A stretch of 64,000 bases of DNA from Myxosarcina sp. GI1 (GCF_000756305.1 NZ_JRFE01000001.1:107507-171506), one strand, 5' to 3'; positions 1 to 9,113 are shown, counted from the first letter of the stretch. The notes: generated by a model not told the origin, from the letters alone. Numbers and translations are program-made.

Positions 1-458
1 CCCGCCATAGTCATCCAAAAAGCTGCCCCTGGACCACCCAGACGAATCGCGATCGCAACTCCCGCAATATTACCAATGCCTACCGTACCAGAAAGAGCGG
101 CAGCGAGTGCCTGAAAATGAGAAACATCACCTTCATCTTCGGGATCGTCAAATTTGCCCCGCACTACGTCGATGGCGTGTTTGAAGGCGCGAATATTAAT
201 AAATTTTAGCCGTAAGGTAAAAAATATGCCTCCAGCAATCAGCCAGAGGACAATCAACGGCATTCCATTTTCGCCACCGATTTTAAAGTAGAAAAACAGA
301 TTTAGAACATCGACAATTTTTTGAAATACTGCTTCAATGCCACCTAAAAAACCACCAGGGGTTGCTTCTTCCTGCGCCAGGGCGATTTGGGGAATTAAAA
401 TTATAGATAAAAAGAAAAACCAAAAATATTTTTTAGATTGCAACCATAGTTGTTTCAT
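1..458 (-). CDS. Sodium:amino-acid (alanine) symporter, AGCS family, N-terminal part only
   Basis: The gene starts at ATG 458 and runs off the left window edge, so about 152 residues are visible. They match the N-terminus of the complete symporter at 1865-3424 almost residue for residue: hydrophobic N-terminal segment ending in a possible cleavage site (IALAQ), the [13 protein letters not shown] membrane segment, and [17 protein letters not shown], an AGCS signature region. The family imports alanine, glycine or related small amino acids with Na+. The two copies flank the TauE-type exporter and share an upstream block (742-788 and 3541-3587), so this looks like a local duplication that included the promoter. 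The substrate cannot be read from sequence. Confidence 0.9.
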   Translation of the reverse strand, partial: MKQLWLQSKKYFWFFFLSIILIPQIALAQEEATPGGFLGGIEAVFQKIVDVLNLFFYFKIGGENGMPLIVLWLIAGGIFFTLRLKFINIRAFKHAIDVVRGKFDDPEDEGDVSHFQALAAALSGTVGIGNIAGVAIAIRLGGPGAAFWMTMA

Positions 459-957
459 GATTTATTATTTGGTTGAATTGTGACTTTTTTAACCGCTTCG
501 TGGTAGCTATTAGCTCTAAGCTTTTTTTTAATACTTACGCAAGTCAAATAGACTTTAAACCTGCAATATATAAGCGATTCTCTGTTAGATGAGGTACATT
601 TTAATGGAGTTAGAGAACAGGGAACAGGAAAAGAAATTTTTAGGTTTTTAATCTGAGTTTGTATTTGTACTTCATTGATTTGAAAACCGCTACAAAAACG
701 CTGTTAATTGGCTTAAAATGCTATTTCTACGAATTTTGTTTTTAAGCTTGCAATTATTTATTTAAAAAAACTGTCACCAAATATACGAGAATATTTCAAT
801 TTCTCAAAAGTTTTGTAAACACAAAAACTCTTGAAAAGCATCAAACAATAAACAGTTTCTAATTTTACGCATTTTTAGCAGTTATTCTATGCTTTAAGTT
901 AAAAAATGTATGAGATTCAATTTAATAAAAAATACAATCGTTCTTTTTCTGGAAAGA
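459..957. other. Intergenic, 499 bp
   Basis: No gene is supported here. It holds the 5' region of the first symporter, a short direct repeat (GAACAGG twice in tandem near 615-628), and the block at 742-788 shared with the promoter region of the second symporter. Confidence 0.6.
742..788. promoter_or_regulatory. Upstream block duplicated in front of both symporters (copy 1)
   Basis: The 47-bp stretch beginning TTAAGCTTGCAATT matches 3541-3587 at 38 of 47 positions by eye, and every difference is a transition. Both copies lie upstream of a symporter start, about 285-330 bp here and about 117-163 bp for copy 2. It may be a duplicated promoter or operator, perhaps for the LysR regulator at 7987-8922. 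That link is inference. Confidence 0.4.
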
Positions 958-1683
958 TTAAATTAGCAATCTCGCCCCCGCTATCAACAGTAAAGCTAGA
1001 GTAATACGCCTGAAAATAATGGGATTTAGCTTATTAGAAAATATTATTCCCAGCCAGAGTCCAACACTAAAAGCAGGAAGGCTATAAATGGCAAACTTCC
1101 AAACAGATATGGTTATATTCCCCTGCCAGCCGTGAGCGATCGCAGCAAGTACGGAACTAAAAAAAAATAAAGCGGTTAAATTACCTTTAAATTCTTCAGG
1201 AGTCCAGTGACGACAATTGGCGTAGACAATTAGTGGGGGACCGTTAATTGTATAAGCACCATTGAGAATACCCGATATCCCGCCAAACAAATAAGCCCAG
1301 ATTTGCGACTTTAATTTGGGTAGAGTCAAATCGAACCAATCGTAAAGTACGTAGCTGACAATTAAAATTCCCAATCCTTTTAGAGCAATGGTTTCGGGAA
1401 TGAGGTCGAGAAAATAAATGCCTATTGGAGTGGCAATTAAGGAGGCAATAGTCAGTCTTCCTACAGCTTTAAAACTAGAACCACGCCGATAATAGTACCA
1501 GATTATTGAATTGCCAACTATAGTAACCAGGGTAACTAAGGGTACTGAGGTATGTAAACCGACAATTCTAGGTAAAAAAGACATGGCAACAATAGAAAAA
1601 CCAAAGCCAGTTATGCTATGGGTTAAAGCCGCCAGAAAAATAATACTGCTTACTACTAAATATTCATTGCTGTAGATATCCAT
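958..1683 (-). CDS. TauE/SafE-family sulfite/organosulfonate exporter-like permease
   Basis: 241 residues, highly hydrophobic, with about eight predicted membrane segments. N-terminal THSITGFGFSIVAMSFLP and the central NGAYTINGPPLIVYA are typical of the TauE/SafE (former DUF81) family. Family members export sulfite, sulfoacetate or isethionate, or move other anions. The neighbouring aminotransferase and alanine dehydrogenase suggest a role in removing the sulfonate product of taurine deamination, as proposed for IsfE in Chromohalobacter, but that role is inferred from context only. It sits between two copies of an AGCS symporter on the same strand. Confidence 0.8.
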   Translation of the reverse strand: MDIYSNEYLVVSSIIFLAALTHSITGFGFSIVAMSFLPRIVGLHTSVPLVTLVTIVGNSIIWYYYRRGSSFKAVGRLTIASLIATPIGIYFLDLIPETIALKGLGILIVSYVLYDWFDLTLPKLKSQIWAYLFGGISGILNGAYTINGPPLIVYANCRHWTPEEFKGNLTALFFFSSVLAAIAHGWQGNITISVWKFAIYSLPAFSVGLWLGIIFSNKLNPIIFRRITLALLLIAGARLLI

Positions 1684-1689
1684 TTTTTG

Positions 1690-1769
1690 AAGTCAAAAGT
1701 CAAAAGTTAAAAGCGGCGAGACCCCACTGAGGTTTCCTCAGCAAGGGAACGCTCGCCAAGAAGTCAAAA
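1690..1769. repeat. Interspersed nested inverted repeat flanked by AAGTCAAAAG repeats
   Basis: Short direct repeats AAGTCAAAAG lie at both edges. Inside are two nested inverted repeats: GGCGAG (1715-1720) with CTCGCC (1752-1757), and CTGAGG (1727-1732) with CCTCAG (1736-1741). This is the kind of short interspersed palindromic repeat common in large cyanobacterial genomes. It sits just upstream of the TauE-like start codon and is unlikely to code. Confidence 0.6.
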
Positions 1770-1864
1770 GTAAGATGCAGCAAAGTTCGTGTAAATTATT
1801 TTTAATAATTAGTGATTTGCTGGTTTGTCTATGCACTTTTGATAGTTGGTATAATTTACTTCCT

Positions 1865-3424
1865 CTATTTCAATACGGGTTCTCTGACTTTTTCATTTTC
1901 TGCTAGCATTTCCCCAGACTTGAGGCGAGACATATAGCTTTTTAGATCGCGAGCAATGACACCAGATAAGAGAAAACAGCCTAATAAATTGGGTACAGAC
2001 ATAGCCAAGACTAAAATATCGCTGAATTGTAAAACTAAATCGAGATTGATTACCGAGCCGATAAATACACAGGCTAAAAAGATTATTTTGTAAATGTTGA
2101 CGGTGCGATCGCCAAAAAGAAAAGCCCAAGATAGTTGTCCGTAATAGCTCCAGGAAATCATAGTTGAAAGGGCAAATAAAAATCCAGCCAAAGCAATTAC
2201 ATAGGGAAACCAGCTAATAACTGTCGCAAACGATGCTGCCGAAAGCTGCGCTCCGTCAAGATCTGTGGCGGTGGGATCGGCATAAACGCCAGTTAGAACA
2301 ATCGTCATCGCCGTTAGGTTACAAATAAATATCGTGTCGATAAACGGCTCTAGCAAAGCTACTATACCTTCTCTAACTGGTTCGTCGGTACGTGCTGCTG
2401 CATGAGCCGTCGCTGCCGTACCAATGCCAGCCTCGTTAGAAAAAACCGCTCGTTGGAATCCAATTACAATTACTCCCAAGGCTCCTCCCGCAACTGCTTC
2501 TGGACTAAAGGCAGTAGTAACAATAGTAGCGATCGCTCCAGGAATTGAGGTAAATTTGACTAGCATTACCCAAACACAAGCTATGGTGTAAATTACCGCC
2601 ATTAAAGGTACTAATATTTCAGCTACTGCTGCAATACGCTGAATTCCGCCCAAAATCACCAGCCCAACTGCTGTTGTCAACAGAATGCCAAACAGCCAAC
2701 TGTAGTTAGCAAAAAAAGGTATTACGTTGGATACTGCTGCATAAGCCTGATTTGACTGGAACATATTTCCCGTTCCCAAAGCACCAATAGCACAAAAGAT
2801 AGCAAACATTACTCCAAGTCCCTTACCCAAGCGATTCATACCGATAGAAGACAAGCCCCGAGATAGGTAGTACATCGGTCCACCGCCCACCGTACCATCG
2901 GGCTTGATAATGCGGTATTTTTGACCCAGGGTACATTCGGCAAACTTACTCGACATCCCCAAAAAACCAGCCATAGTCATCCAAAATGCCGCTCCAGGTC
3001 CACCCATCCGTATAGCGATCGCCACACCAGCAATGTTACCGATTCCTACCGTACCAGAAAGGGCTGCGGATAAAGCTTGGAAATGAGAAACGTCTCCTTC
3101 ATCTTCATCATCGTCAAACTTACCCCGCACCACGTCAATAGCGTGTGTGAAAGCACGAAGATTAATAAACTTAAGTCTAAAAGTAAAAAAGATGCCTCCA
3201 GCAATTAACCACAGAACAATTAGTGGCATCCCATTTTCACCACCAATTTTAAAGTACAAAAACAGGTTGAGAATATCGACAATTTTTTGAAATGCTGCTT
3301 CAAATCCTCCTGAAAAATTACCAGAAGCAGATTTTTCTTGTCCCCAAGCAATTTGAGGTATTAAAACTATAAACAGAATTAAAACCCAAAAATATTTTTT
3401 AGGCTGTAGCCATAATTGTTTCAT
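1865..3424 (-). CDS. Sodium:alanine symporter family (AGCS) protein
   Basis: 519 residues, full length for the family. A hydrophobic signal-like N-terminus (residues 10-28) is followed by about ten membrane segments. Family hallmarks seen: [17 protein letters not shown] near residue 123, GGGPMYYLSRGL near 180, and FQRAVFSNEAGIGTAATAHA near 325. AGCS proteins take up alanine, glycine or similar amino acids with Na+. The paralogue at 1-458 shares the N-terminus. Codirectional neighbours are alanine dehydrogenase and a pyruvate-dependent aminotransferase, so a substrate such as alanine, beta-alanine or taurine fits the context. Known AGCS substrates are carboxylates, so taurine is the weaker guess. 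Confidence 0.92.
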   Translation of the reverse strand: MKQLWLQPKKYFWVLILFIVLIPQIAWGQEKSASGNFSGGFEAAFQKIVDILNLFLYFKIGGENGMPLIVLWLIAGGIFFTFRLKFINLRAFTHAIDVVRGKFDDDEDEGDVSHFQALSAALSGTVGIGNIAGVAIAIRMGGPGAAFWMTMAGFLGMSSKFAECTLGQKYRIIKPDGTVGGGPMYYLSRGLSSIGMNRLGKGLGVMFAIFCAIGALGTGNMFQSNQAYAAVSNVIPFFANYSWLFGILLTTAVGLVILGGIQRIAAVAEILVPLMAVIYTIACVWVMLVKFTSIPGAIATIVTTAFSPEAVAGGALGVIVIGFQRAVFSNEAGIGTAATAHAAARTDEPVREGIVALLEPFIDTIFICNLTAMTIVLTGVYADPTATDLDGAQLSAASFATVISWFPYVIALAGFLFALSTMISWSYYGQLSWAFLFGDRTVNIYKIIFLACVFIGSVINLDLVLQFSDILVLAMSVPNLLGCFLLSGVIARDLKSYMSRLKSGEMLAENEKVREPVLK

Positions 3425-3540
3425 GATTTTTTATCTAAATTAAATTGCAATTTCGCTCGATTCTTTAAACAGAAAATGTTCAACAATAAAATAAACATTT
3501 ATACATAACGTAAATTGCCACAACTTCCTATATTTTGATT

Positions 3541-3587
3541 TTAAGCTTGCAATTGTTTGTCCAAAAAAACTGTTGTTAAATATACAA
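3541..3587. promoter_or_regulatory. Upstream block duplicated in front of both symporters (copy 2)
   Basis: Second copy of the block described at 742-788. It lies 117-163 bp before the complete symporter start and is followed by very AT-rich sequence. A promoter or regulator-binding role is inferred from its conservation with the symporter genes only. Confidence 0.4.
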
Positions 3588-3880
3588 TATGTACTCGATC
3601 GCAATAGAATATTCGAAATTTACAAAGCTCTAATTAAAAATATTAAACGAAAAATATGATTATTGAATGCTGTATTTTTTGCAATTGATTAATTAAAATA
3701 AATTGGCATTTTTACTCTTATTTTTCGATCTCTGAGATAAAAAAACATAAAAATTGCCAAGTGAAATTAACAAACTGTTTTGACAAACGATTCAAACAGT
3801 TTGCTAATAAAGATTGTTTGATGCTTTTTAATTGCTCGTTTTTAAACTTATACCAATTCTCAAAAGTAACTGGAGACTTG

Positions 3881-3977
3881 GTAGGTTGGGTTGAACGATA
3901 GTGCAACCCAACAAAAGCCTATTGATGTTGGGTTACTCTTCGAGAACGCTTCGCGAACGTACCTCAATCCAACCTAC
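3881..3977. repeat. 97-bp palindromic interspersed repeat (MITE-like)
   Basis: It begins GTAGGTTGGGTTGA and ends TCAATCCAACCTAC, a 14-bp terminal inverted repeat with one mismatch. Inside are further copies of the AACCCAACA / TGTTGGGTT theme, so the transcript would fold into a long hairpin. Elements with the GTAGGTTGGGTTGA end are widespread in cyanobacterial intergenic DNA (family recalled from knowledge, not searched). No coding potential. Confidence 0.75.
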
Positions 3978-4065
3978 ATTTTTAATTTTATCTATCTAGC
4001 TAGTTTCAAGAAATGGTATTATTACAGCTTTCAAAAGCTTCGAGCCTAAAAAGCGATCGCTCTAC

Positions 4066-5175
4066 TCAAGTTAAGGCAAACTCAACATTACGAGTAGTTA
4101 AATCTTTAAATACTTGTTTCACTACAGGATGAACTAACTGATAGTTCTTAACATTTAAACCCATAGCCAAAGCAGCATCATTTTCTAAAGCTTTAATTCC
4201 AGAGTCGGCAAGTTTAATTACATAGGGCAAGGTACTGTTATTTAAAGCTTGAGTAGCCGTCCAGGGTACGGCACCAGGCATATTAGGTACGCCATAGTGT
4301 ACTACTCCCGACTCGACATAGGTAGGCTGACTGTGAGAAGTCGGACGCAGGGTTTCAATACATCCTCCTTGATCTACAGCAACATCGACAATGACCGAAC
4401 CAGAACGCATTTTTGCGACTAAAGCGCGATCGACTAAAGTGGGAGCGTTTCTACCTGGGACTAATACCGCACCGATTAATAAATCTGCATCGGGAACGGC
4501 AGCTTCGATAGCGGCAGGAGTGCTGTAAAGTAGTTCTACTCTAGAACCAAACAGCGTTTCTAGATAAGATAATCGCTCGACGTTGATATCAAAAATTTGT
4601 ACTTTCGCACCCATACCTACGGCGATCTTTGCCGCCTCCGTACCGACGACACCGCCGCCTAAGATAGTGACTTGACCAGGAGACACGCCAGGGATGCCGC
4701 CTAACAGAACTCCTCTGCCTCCCTGTTGTCGTTCTAAAAAGCGTGCGCCAAACTGTACCGCCAGCCTACCTGCAATTATGCTCATCGGCATGAGTAAGGG
4801 TAAAGTGCGATTGAGTTCTACAGTTTCATAAGCGATCGCCGTTACTCCCGAATCAATTAGATATTCGGTAAGCGATCTACTGGCGGCTAAATGTAGATAG
4901 GTAAACAGTATTTGTCCCTGTTGGATAAACTGATATTCTGCTGCTAGTGGTTCTTTGACTTTTATTACCAGTTCTCTATTCCAGGCATCCTTAACTTGTG
5001 AAACAATAGTCGCACCAGCTTTTTGATACTCCTCATCACTAAAGCCAGAACCGATGCCTGCTTGAGTTTCAACAAACACATGATGTCCTCTATCTGCCAG
5101 AACGCGAACGCTAGCAGGTGATAAACCTACCCGAAATTCTCGATCTTTAGTTTCCTTTGGTACTCCAACTTCCAT
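4066..5175 (-). CDS. ald: Alanine dehydrogenase
   Basis: 369 residues, the usual length. It converts L-alanine + NAD+ to pyruvate + NH4+ (reversible). N-terminal MEVGVPKETKDREFRVGLSP is the family signature, with the conserved lysine in VKEPL and histidine in YLHLAAS near residues 74-96. A Rossmann segment VTILGGGVVGTEAA follows near residue 170, and PNMPGAVPWTATQALNN near 300 is also diagnostic. It lies 90 bp downstream of the aminotransferase on the same strand. In taurine or omega-amino-acid utilisation, Ald regenerates the pyruvate acceptor and frees ammonium, which fits this pairing. Confidence 0.95.
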   Translation of the reverse strand: MEVGVPKETKDREFRVGLSPASVRVLADRGHHVFVETQAGIGSGFSDEEYQKAGATIVSQVKDAWNRELVIKVKEPLAAEYQFIQQGQILFTYLHLAASRSLTEYLIDSGVTAIAYETVELNRTLPLLMPMSIIAGRLAVQFGARFLERQQGGRGVLLGGIPGVSPGQVTILGGGVVGTEAAKIAVGMGAKVQIFDINVERLSYLETLFGSRVELLYSTPAAIEAAVPDADLLIGAVLVPGRNAPTLVDRALVAKMRSGSVIVDVAVDQGGCIETLRPTSHSQPTYVESGVVHYGVPNMPGAVPWTATQALNNSTLPYVIKLADSGIKALENDAALAMGLNVKNYQLVHPVVKQVFKDLTTRNVEFALT

Positions 5176-5265
5176 AATTAACCTCTATTTTTTGTGTATG
5201 AATGATTGACAAATTTGAAAAATATCTTTTACAGGAATAAAGAGATACAGTCCTTTACCCTTTCA

Positions 5266-6684
5266 CTAAACCTGACTATCCAAAGCTTGCTTCAAGCTAT
5301 TAACTATGATGTCTGCGTCTGCCTCGGACAAAATCAAAGGTGGAGCGATAATTAACACGTTAGAAAGCCCTGGTACGGTGCTGCCATTACGTCCGATTAT
5401 CGTACCCAGTTTCAAACAGTGAGAGACAATTGCCCCTACTTTTTCTCCCGCCAGAGGTTCTTTAGTCTGTTTGTCTGCCACTAATTCGATACCTAAGAGC
5501 AATCCTTTACTGCGTATATCTCCTACATAGGGATGGTCTTCTAAAGTTGCTAGTTCCGATCTCAAATAAGCTCCCATCTTGGCGGCATTTTCTGCTAGCC
5601 GTTCGGTTTCTAAAATTTCAATATTTTTTAAAGACAGAGCGGTCGAAGCGGGATTACCGCCATAAGTATTAATATGGCGAAAATGAGAAGTTGAATCGGT
5701 TTCATCTAAGAAGGCTTCAAAAATATGCTGTTGGGTGACAGTTGCCGATAGGGGTAAATAACCACTGGTAATGCCTTTTGCCAGAGTAATCATATCTGGC
5801 TTAACTTCCCAGTGTTCGTGTCCGAACATCTTACCCAAACGTCCAAAACCGCTTACAACCTCATCGAAGATTAAAATAATACCGTAGCGATCGCAAATAT
5901 CTCTTAACATCGGTAAGTATTCATCGGGAGGTACGATAACACCGCCGCCAGAAATTACGGGTTCGACGATGATTGCCGCAACAGTTTCTGCCCCTTCATG
6001 AACGATCGTATTTTCGATAGAACTGGCACATTCAATATTACAAGAGCCATAGGTTTTACCAAACGGACAGCGATAGCAGTAGGGTGGATGAACGTGAAAA
6101 AAACCAGGTACGAGAGGTTCGTATTTAGCGCGACGTTCGGCTTGAGCGGTAGCACTCAACGCACCCATAGTATTGCCGTGATATGCTCGATAGCGAGAAA
6201 TGATTTTATACCGCCAACCGCTACCCGTTTGAGCGTGATATTGACGCGCCATTTTAAATGCCGTTTCGTTGGCTTCCGAACCGCTGTTGGAAAAGTGAAC
6301 TTTGCCTTCAAAATCTAATAACTCTAAGAGTTTGGCTGCCAGTTTTATTGCAGGAGAATGGCTCATCACAAGAGGAAAATAAGACAGTTCTACAAGCTGT
6401 TCGCGTGCTGCTTCTGCCAATTCCTTTCGTCCATAGCCGACATTAACGCACCACAGTCCCGACACCCCATCTAGGTATTCTTTACCCTCGCTATCGGTGA
6501 CGTAGCAACCTGCTGCCGTATCCATGCGTTTGGGTGGGTTGCGTTGATATTTTTTGTGCTGCACCATCGGATGCCATAATGACTCGACATCCATTTGAGT
6601 CAGCGATACTTCGTTTCGCGAACGTGAGGATGTAACTTCCTCTAAATTCGTTACATTCATCGGCTCGTCAGTACGATCTAACAT
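5266..6684 (-). CDS. Class III PLP aminotransferase, taurine:pyruvate aminotransferase-like
   Basis: 472 residues, cytosolic fold-type I aminotransferase. Visible family features: FSNSGSEANETAFKMARQ (about 131-148), IISRYRAYHG, FDEVVSGFGRLGKMFGHEHW with the PLP-binding Asp (about 274), and the Schiff-base lysine K303 in LAKGITSGY. Segments LWCVNVGYGR, HFRHINTYGGNPAS and GAIVSHCLKLGTIIG resemble taurine:pyruvate aminotransferase (Tpa) as I recall it. A Cys-rich insert YCYRCPFGKTYGSCNIECA lies at 202-220. A strong SD (AGGAGG) precedes ATG 6684. Beta-alanine or another omega-amino acid is an alternative substrate. Pyruvate as acceptor fits the adjacent ald. Confidence 0.85.
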   Translation of the reverse strand: MLDRTDEPMNVTNLEEVTSSRSRNEVSLTQMDVESLWHPMVQHKKYQRNPPKRMDTAAGCYVTDSEGKEYLDGVSGLWCVNVGYGRKELAEAAREQLVELSYFPLVMSHSPAIKLAAKLLELLDFEGKVHFSNSGSEANETAFKMARQYHAQTGSGWRYKIISRYRAYHGNTMGALSATAQAERRAKYEPLVPGFFHVHPPYCYRCPFGKTYGSCNIECASSIENTIVHEGAETVAAIIVEPVISGGGVIVPPDEYLPMLRDICDRYGIILIFDEVVSGFGRLGKMFGHEHWEVKPDMITLAKGITSGYLPLSATVTQQHIFEAFLDETDSTSHFRHINTYGGNPASTALSLKNIEILETERLAENAAKMGAYLRSELATLEDHPYVGDIRSKGLLLGIELVADKQTKEPLAGEKVGAIVSHCLKLGTIIGRNGSTVPGLSNVLIIAPPLILSEADADIIVNSLKQALDSQV

Positions 6685-7131
6685 CGTGTTGCCTCCTATA
6701 AACGATTGGTATTTGAATTTAAAATTAAGAATGCGATCGCGTTACATCTAGAAAAAGCTTTAAGACAACGAACATAAATTCACATCAGAACTAGAACGCA
6801 AAAATATACTGCGATCGCCAGAATAAAAATATTATTGGCTGATTCTACTTAGAGAAGTCCTGTAGCTACCTAACAGAAAAAGCCAGATAAAACTAATTAA
6901 ATGCGTTGGGAGAACCAACTCCGCTTCTGTTGATTAAGTGCTTATGCAGCCTGCCATGCTTGACGAACAGTCGCCAAGGAGTATGGTTATTGCAAAGAGA
7001 ACGCTGATAAGACACGGCAATAAAATCCGAACTAAATAAAATTGAATACTGTTTCGATACCAAAAGCTTATAAAAGCAAATCGAGCTTTTTTGTTCGCCA
7101 CAAACATTTTGCTGTAAAAGTCATGAAACTT
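6685..7131. other. Intergenic, 447 bp
   Basis: It contains a few HIP1-type octamers and AT-rich sequence. I see no gene, clear terminator or repeat. It presumably holds the aminotransferase promoter. Confidence 0.5.
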
Positions 7132-7905
7132 TTAACTTTGACGGTTTATCATGGTTGCACTTGACTGATCTGTAGTTAAAACCAAAAGCTCGCTAATGTT
7201 GACGTGGGGTGGACGAGTGGCGCAAAAGACGACAATTTCGGCAATGTCGTCGGGAGTTAGAGGAGTGAAACCCTGATATACTTTCTCTGCTCTTTCCGTA
7301 TCGCCTCTAAATCGCACTTGGCTAAACTCTGTTTCTACCGTACCAGGATCGACACAACTTACTCGAATTGGAGTACCGAATAAATCTAGCTTTAATGCTT
7401 CCGACAAAGCTCTAACTGCTGCTTTAGTAGCACAATAAACATTACCCCCAGGATAGTTTTGATGTCCCGCGATCGAGCCAATATTAATTACGTGTCCCTG
7501 CTGTCTCTTTACCATTCCTGGCAAAAGCGATCGCGTTACGTACAGTAATCCTTTAACATTGGTATCGATCATCTCTTCCCAATTTTGGATGTCTCCTTCA
7601 TAGAGCTTTTCCAAACCACGACTCAACCCCGCATTATTAACCAAAATATCTACATCGCGCCAAGCTTTGGGTAAAGAAGATAAAGATTTTTCTACAGTGG
7701 CGCGATCGCTAACATCCATCTCTAATAGATGAATTTTAGTATCGCTAACTTCTTTAATCTCGGCAGCAACTGCTTCGAGTTTTTCTTTACGTCGTGCGGC
7801 TAAAATCAACGCTGCACCTTCAGCAGCAAACGCTTTGGCACAAGCTGCACCGATGCCACTACTCGCACCTGTAACCAATACAATCCGATTTTGAATTGAA
7901 ACCAT
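7132..7905 (-). CDS. Short-chain dehydrogenase/reductase (YdfG/IsfD-like)
   Basis: 257 residues. Classical SDR: cofactor motif TGASSGIG at 13-20, NNAG near 90, catalytic Ser in INIGSIAG, and YCATK giving the Tyr/Lys pair near 156-160. The pattern and length fit the YdfG / serine 3-dehydrogenase group, to which the NADPH-dependent sulfoacetaldehyde reductase IsfD also belongs. Arg residues after the first beta-alpha unit (AARRKEK) suggest NADPH. In this cluster it could reduce sulfoacetaldehyde to isethionate, or malonate semialdehyde to 3-hydroxypropionate if beta-alanine is the amine. The substrate is inferred from neighbours only. Confidence 0.85.
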   Translation of the reverse strand: MVSIQNRIVLVTGASSGIGAACAKAFAAEGAALILAARRKEKLEAVAAEIKEVSDTKIHLLEMDVSDRATVEKSLSSLPKAWRDVDILVNNAGLSRGLEKLYEGDIQNWEEMIDTNVKGLLYVTRSLLPGMVKRQQGHVINIGSIAGHQNYPGGNVYCATKAAVRALSEALKLDLFGTPIRVSCVDPGTVETEFSQVRFRGDTERAEKVYQGFTPLTPDDIAEIVVFCATRPPHVNISELLVLTTDQSSATMINRQS

Positions 7906-7986
7906 ATTTACATCTAGATTAATGTTGCATTTCTTAAGAGTAGGCTTTTTTGGCTGAATAAAAACTATATCTTCCAGTCTAGATAG

Positions 7987-8922
7987 CTAACCAGCAATTC
8001 GATTTGCTTTAGAGAGTGCGCTGTATTTTTTCAAAACATCGAGAAAAGCAAAAACTGCGGGAGTGTGAAGAGCATCTTTTAGCACTGCCGCTTGAATACT
8101 TCTTTCTAGAGAAGTTGGTAAAGAATAAACTTTTAACTGTTCGGGGATAGGTTCGGCAGCAAGACGAGGCATAATTGCAGCACCTAAACCCTGCATTGCT
8201 ATAGCGACTATAGTAGAATCTTCCCGCATTTCATAACCAATATTTACTGGTTTGGGCGATCGCTGTAAGTATTTGCGAAGTTCTAGAGAACAGCTATTTT
8301 TTGCCGAAATAATTAAAGGATATGTAGCCAGTTGTTCCCAAGTTAACTGTGTCTGTTTTAAATTTGCACTGCGAGGCAACAACACTACATATTCTTCGCG
8401 ATAAATTTCCCAAGTTTCAAATTCTTCAGAACACGGTAAATCAATAATTCCAATATCGGCTTTGCTCGAACGTAAAATACTTTCAATTTCAAAATGTTCG
8501 TCAACATCATTAACTTCAATCTCGATCGCGGGAAACCGACTGCGAAACTGAGCCATGAGTGCGGGTAATATATGTGTTGCGGCACTGCGAAAAGATACTA
8601 ATCTAATATTTCCCCCTTCTAAACCTTTGGCTCGATTGGCTTCTGTGGCAATTTTTTGTAGCAAATCCAAAATTTCTCTGGCTGGCACAATCAACTGCTT
8701 TCCTACTGCCGTAAGATCTGCACCATTGCGCCCGCGATGAAATAAAATTACTCCTAATTCTGTTTCTAAAGCTGCGATCGCATGACTGACTGCTGACTGG
8801 GAAATCTCCAGGTGTAAAGCTGCCTCACTAAAATTGTGATAGTCCGCCACCGCAACCAAAGTTCGTAGCTGTGAGATTTTTAGTTTGTACGGATCGATCG
8901 CGCTCATAGGTTTGATGGTCAA
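7987..8922 (-). CDS. LysR-family transcriptional regulator
   Basis: 311 residues. N-terminal winged helix (about 13-75) with ISQLRTLVAVADYHNFSEAA and HLEISQSAVSHAIAALE, then a LysR substrate-binding domain to the C-terminus. Met6 is an alternative start. It is the first gene of a codirectional run that continues through the SDR, aminotransferase, ald, symporter and exporter genes, and lies 81 bp before the SDR, so it is the likely effector-responsive regulator of the cluster. The effector (amine, aldehyde or sulfonate) cannot be told from sequence. Confidence 0.9.
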   Translation of the reverse strand: MTIKPMSAIDPYKLKISQLRTLVAVADYHNFSEAALHLEISQSAVSHAIAALETELGVILFHRGRNGADLTAVGKQLIVPAREILDLLQKIATEANRAKGLEGGNIRLVSFRSAATHILPALMAQFRSRFPAIEIEVNDVDEHFEIESILRSSKADIGIIDLPCSEEFETWEIYREEYVVLLPRSANLKQTQLTWEQLATYPLIISAKNSCSLELRKYLQRSPKPVNIGYEMREDSTIVAIAMQGLGAAIMPRLAAEPIPEQLKVYSLPTSLERSIQAAVLKDALHTPAVFAFLDVLKKYSALSKANRIAG

Positions 8923-9113
8923 TCTTTGTGCAATATCTTAGCAAGATTACCAAGTTGCTTTTCAATCCGATCTTTACTGACTATCCTACAAAGTAGATAG
9001 GGACTGAAATCCAGAACTATTAATTTTATTCATACTTACTATGCAGACAATGTTTTGTATCTAAAAAACTAAATCGCTACAGTTTATTTAAAGCAAATAA
9101 ATCGGAGTTAGTT

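Larger units (their letters stand above)
3425..4065. other. Intergenic, 641 bp
   Basis: This is the AT-rich leader of the symporter with the shared upstream block at 3541-3587 and a palindromic interspersed repeat at 3881-3977. An open frame at 3718-3906 was judged non-coding because it is low in complexity and its 5' end falls in the repeat. Confidence 0.6.

Noticed and set aside
3718-3906. 62-codon minus-strand frame between ald and the symporter
   Set aside because: Its 5' end lies in the palindromic repeat, composition is unremarkable, there is no SD, and no family resemblance.
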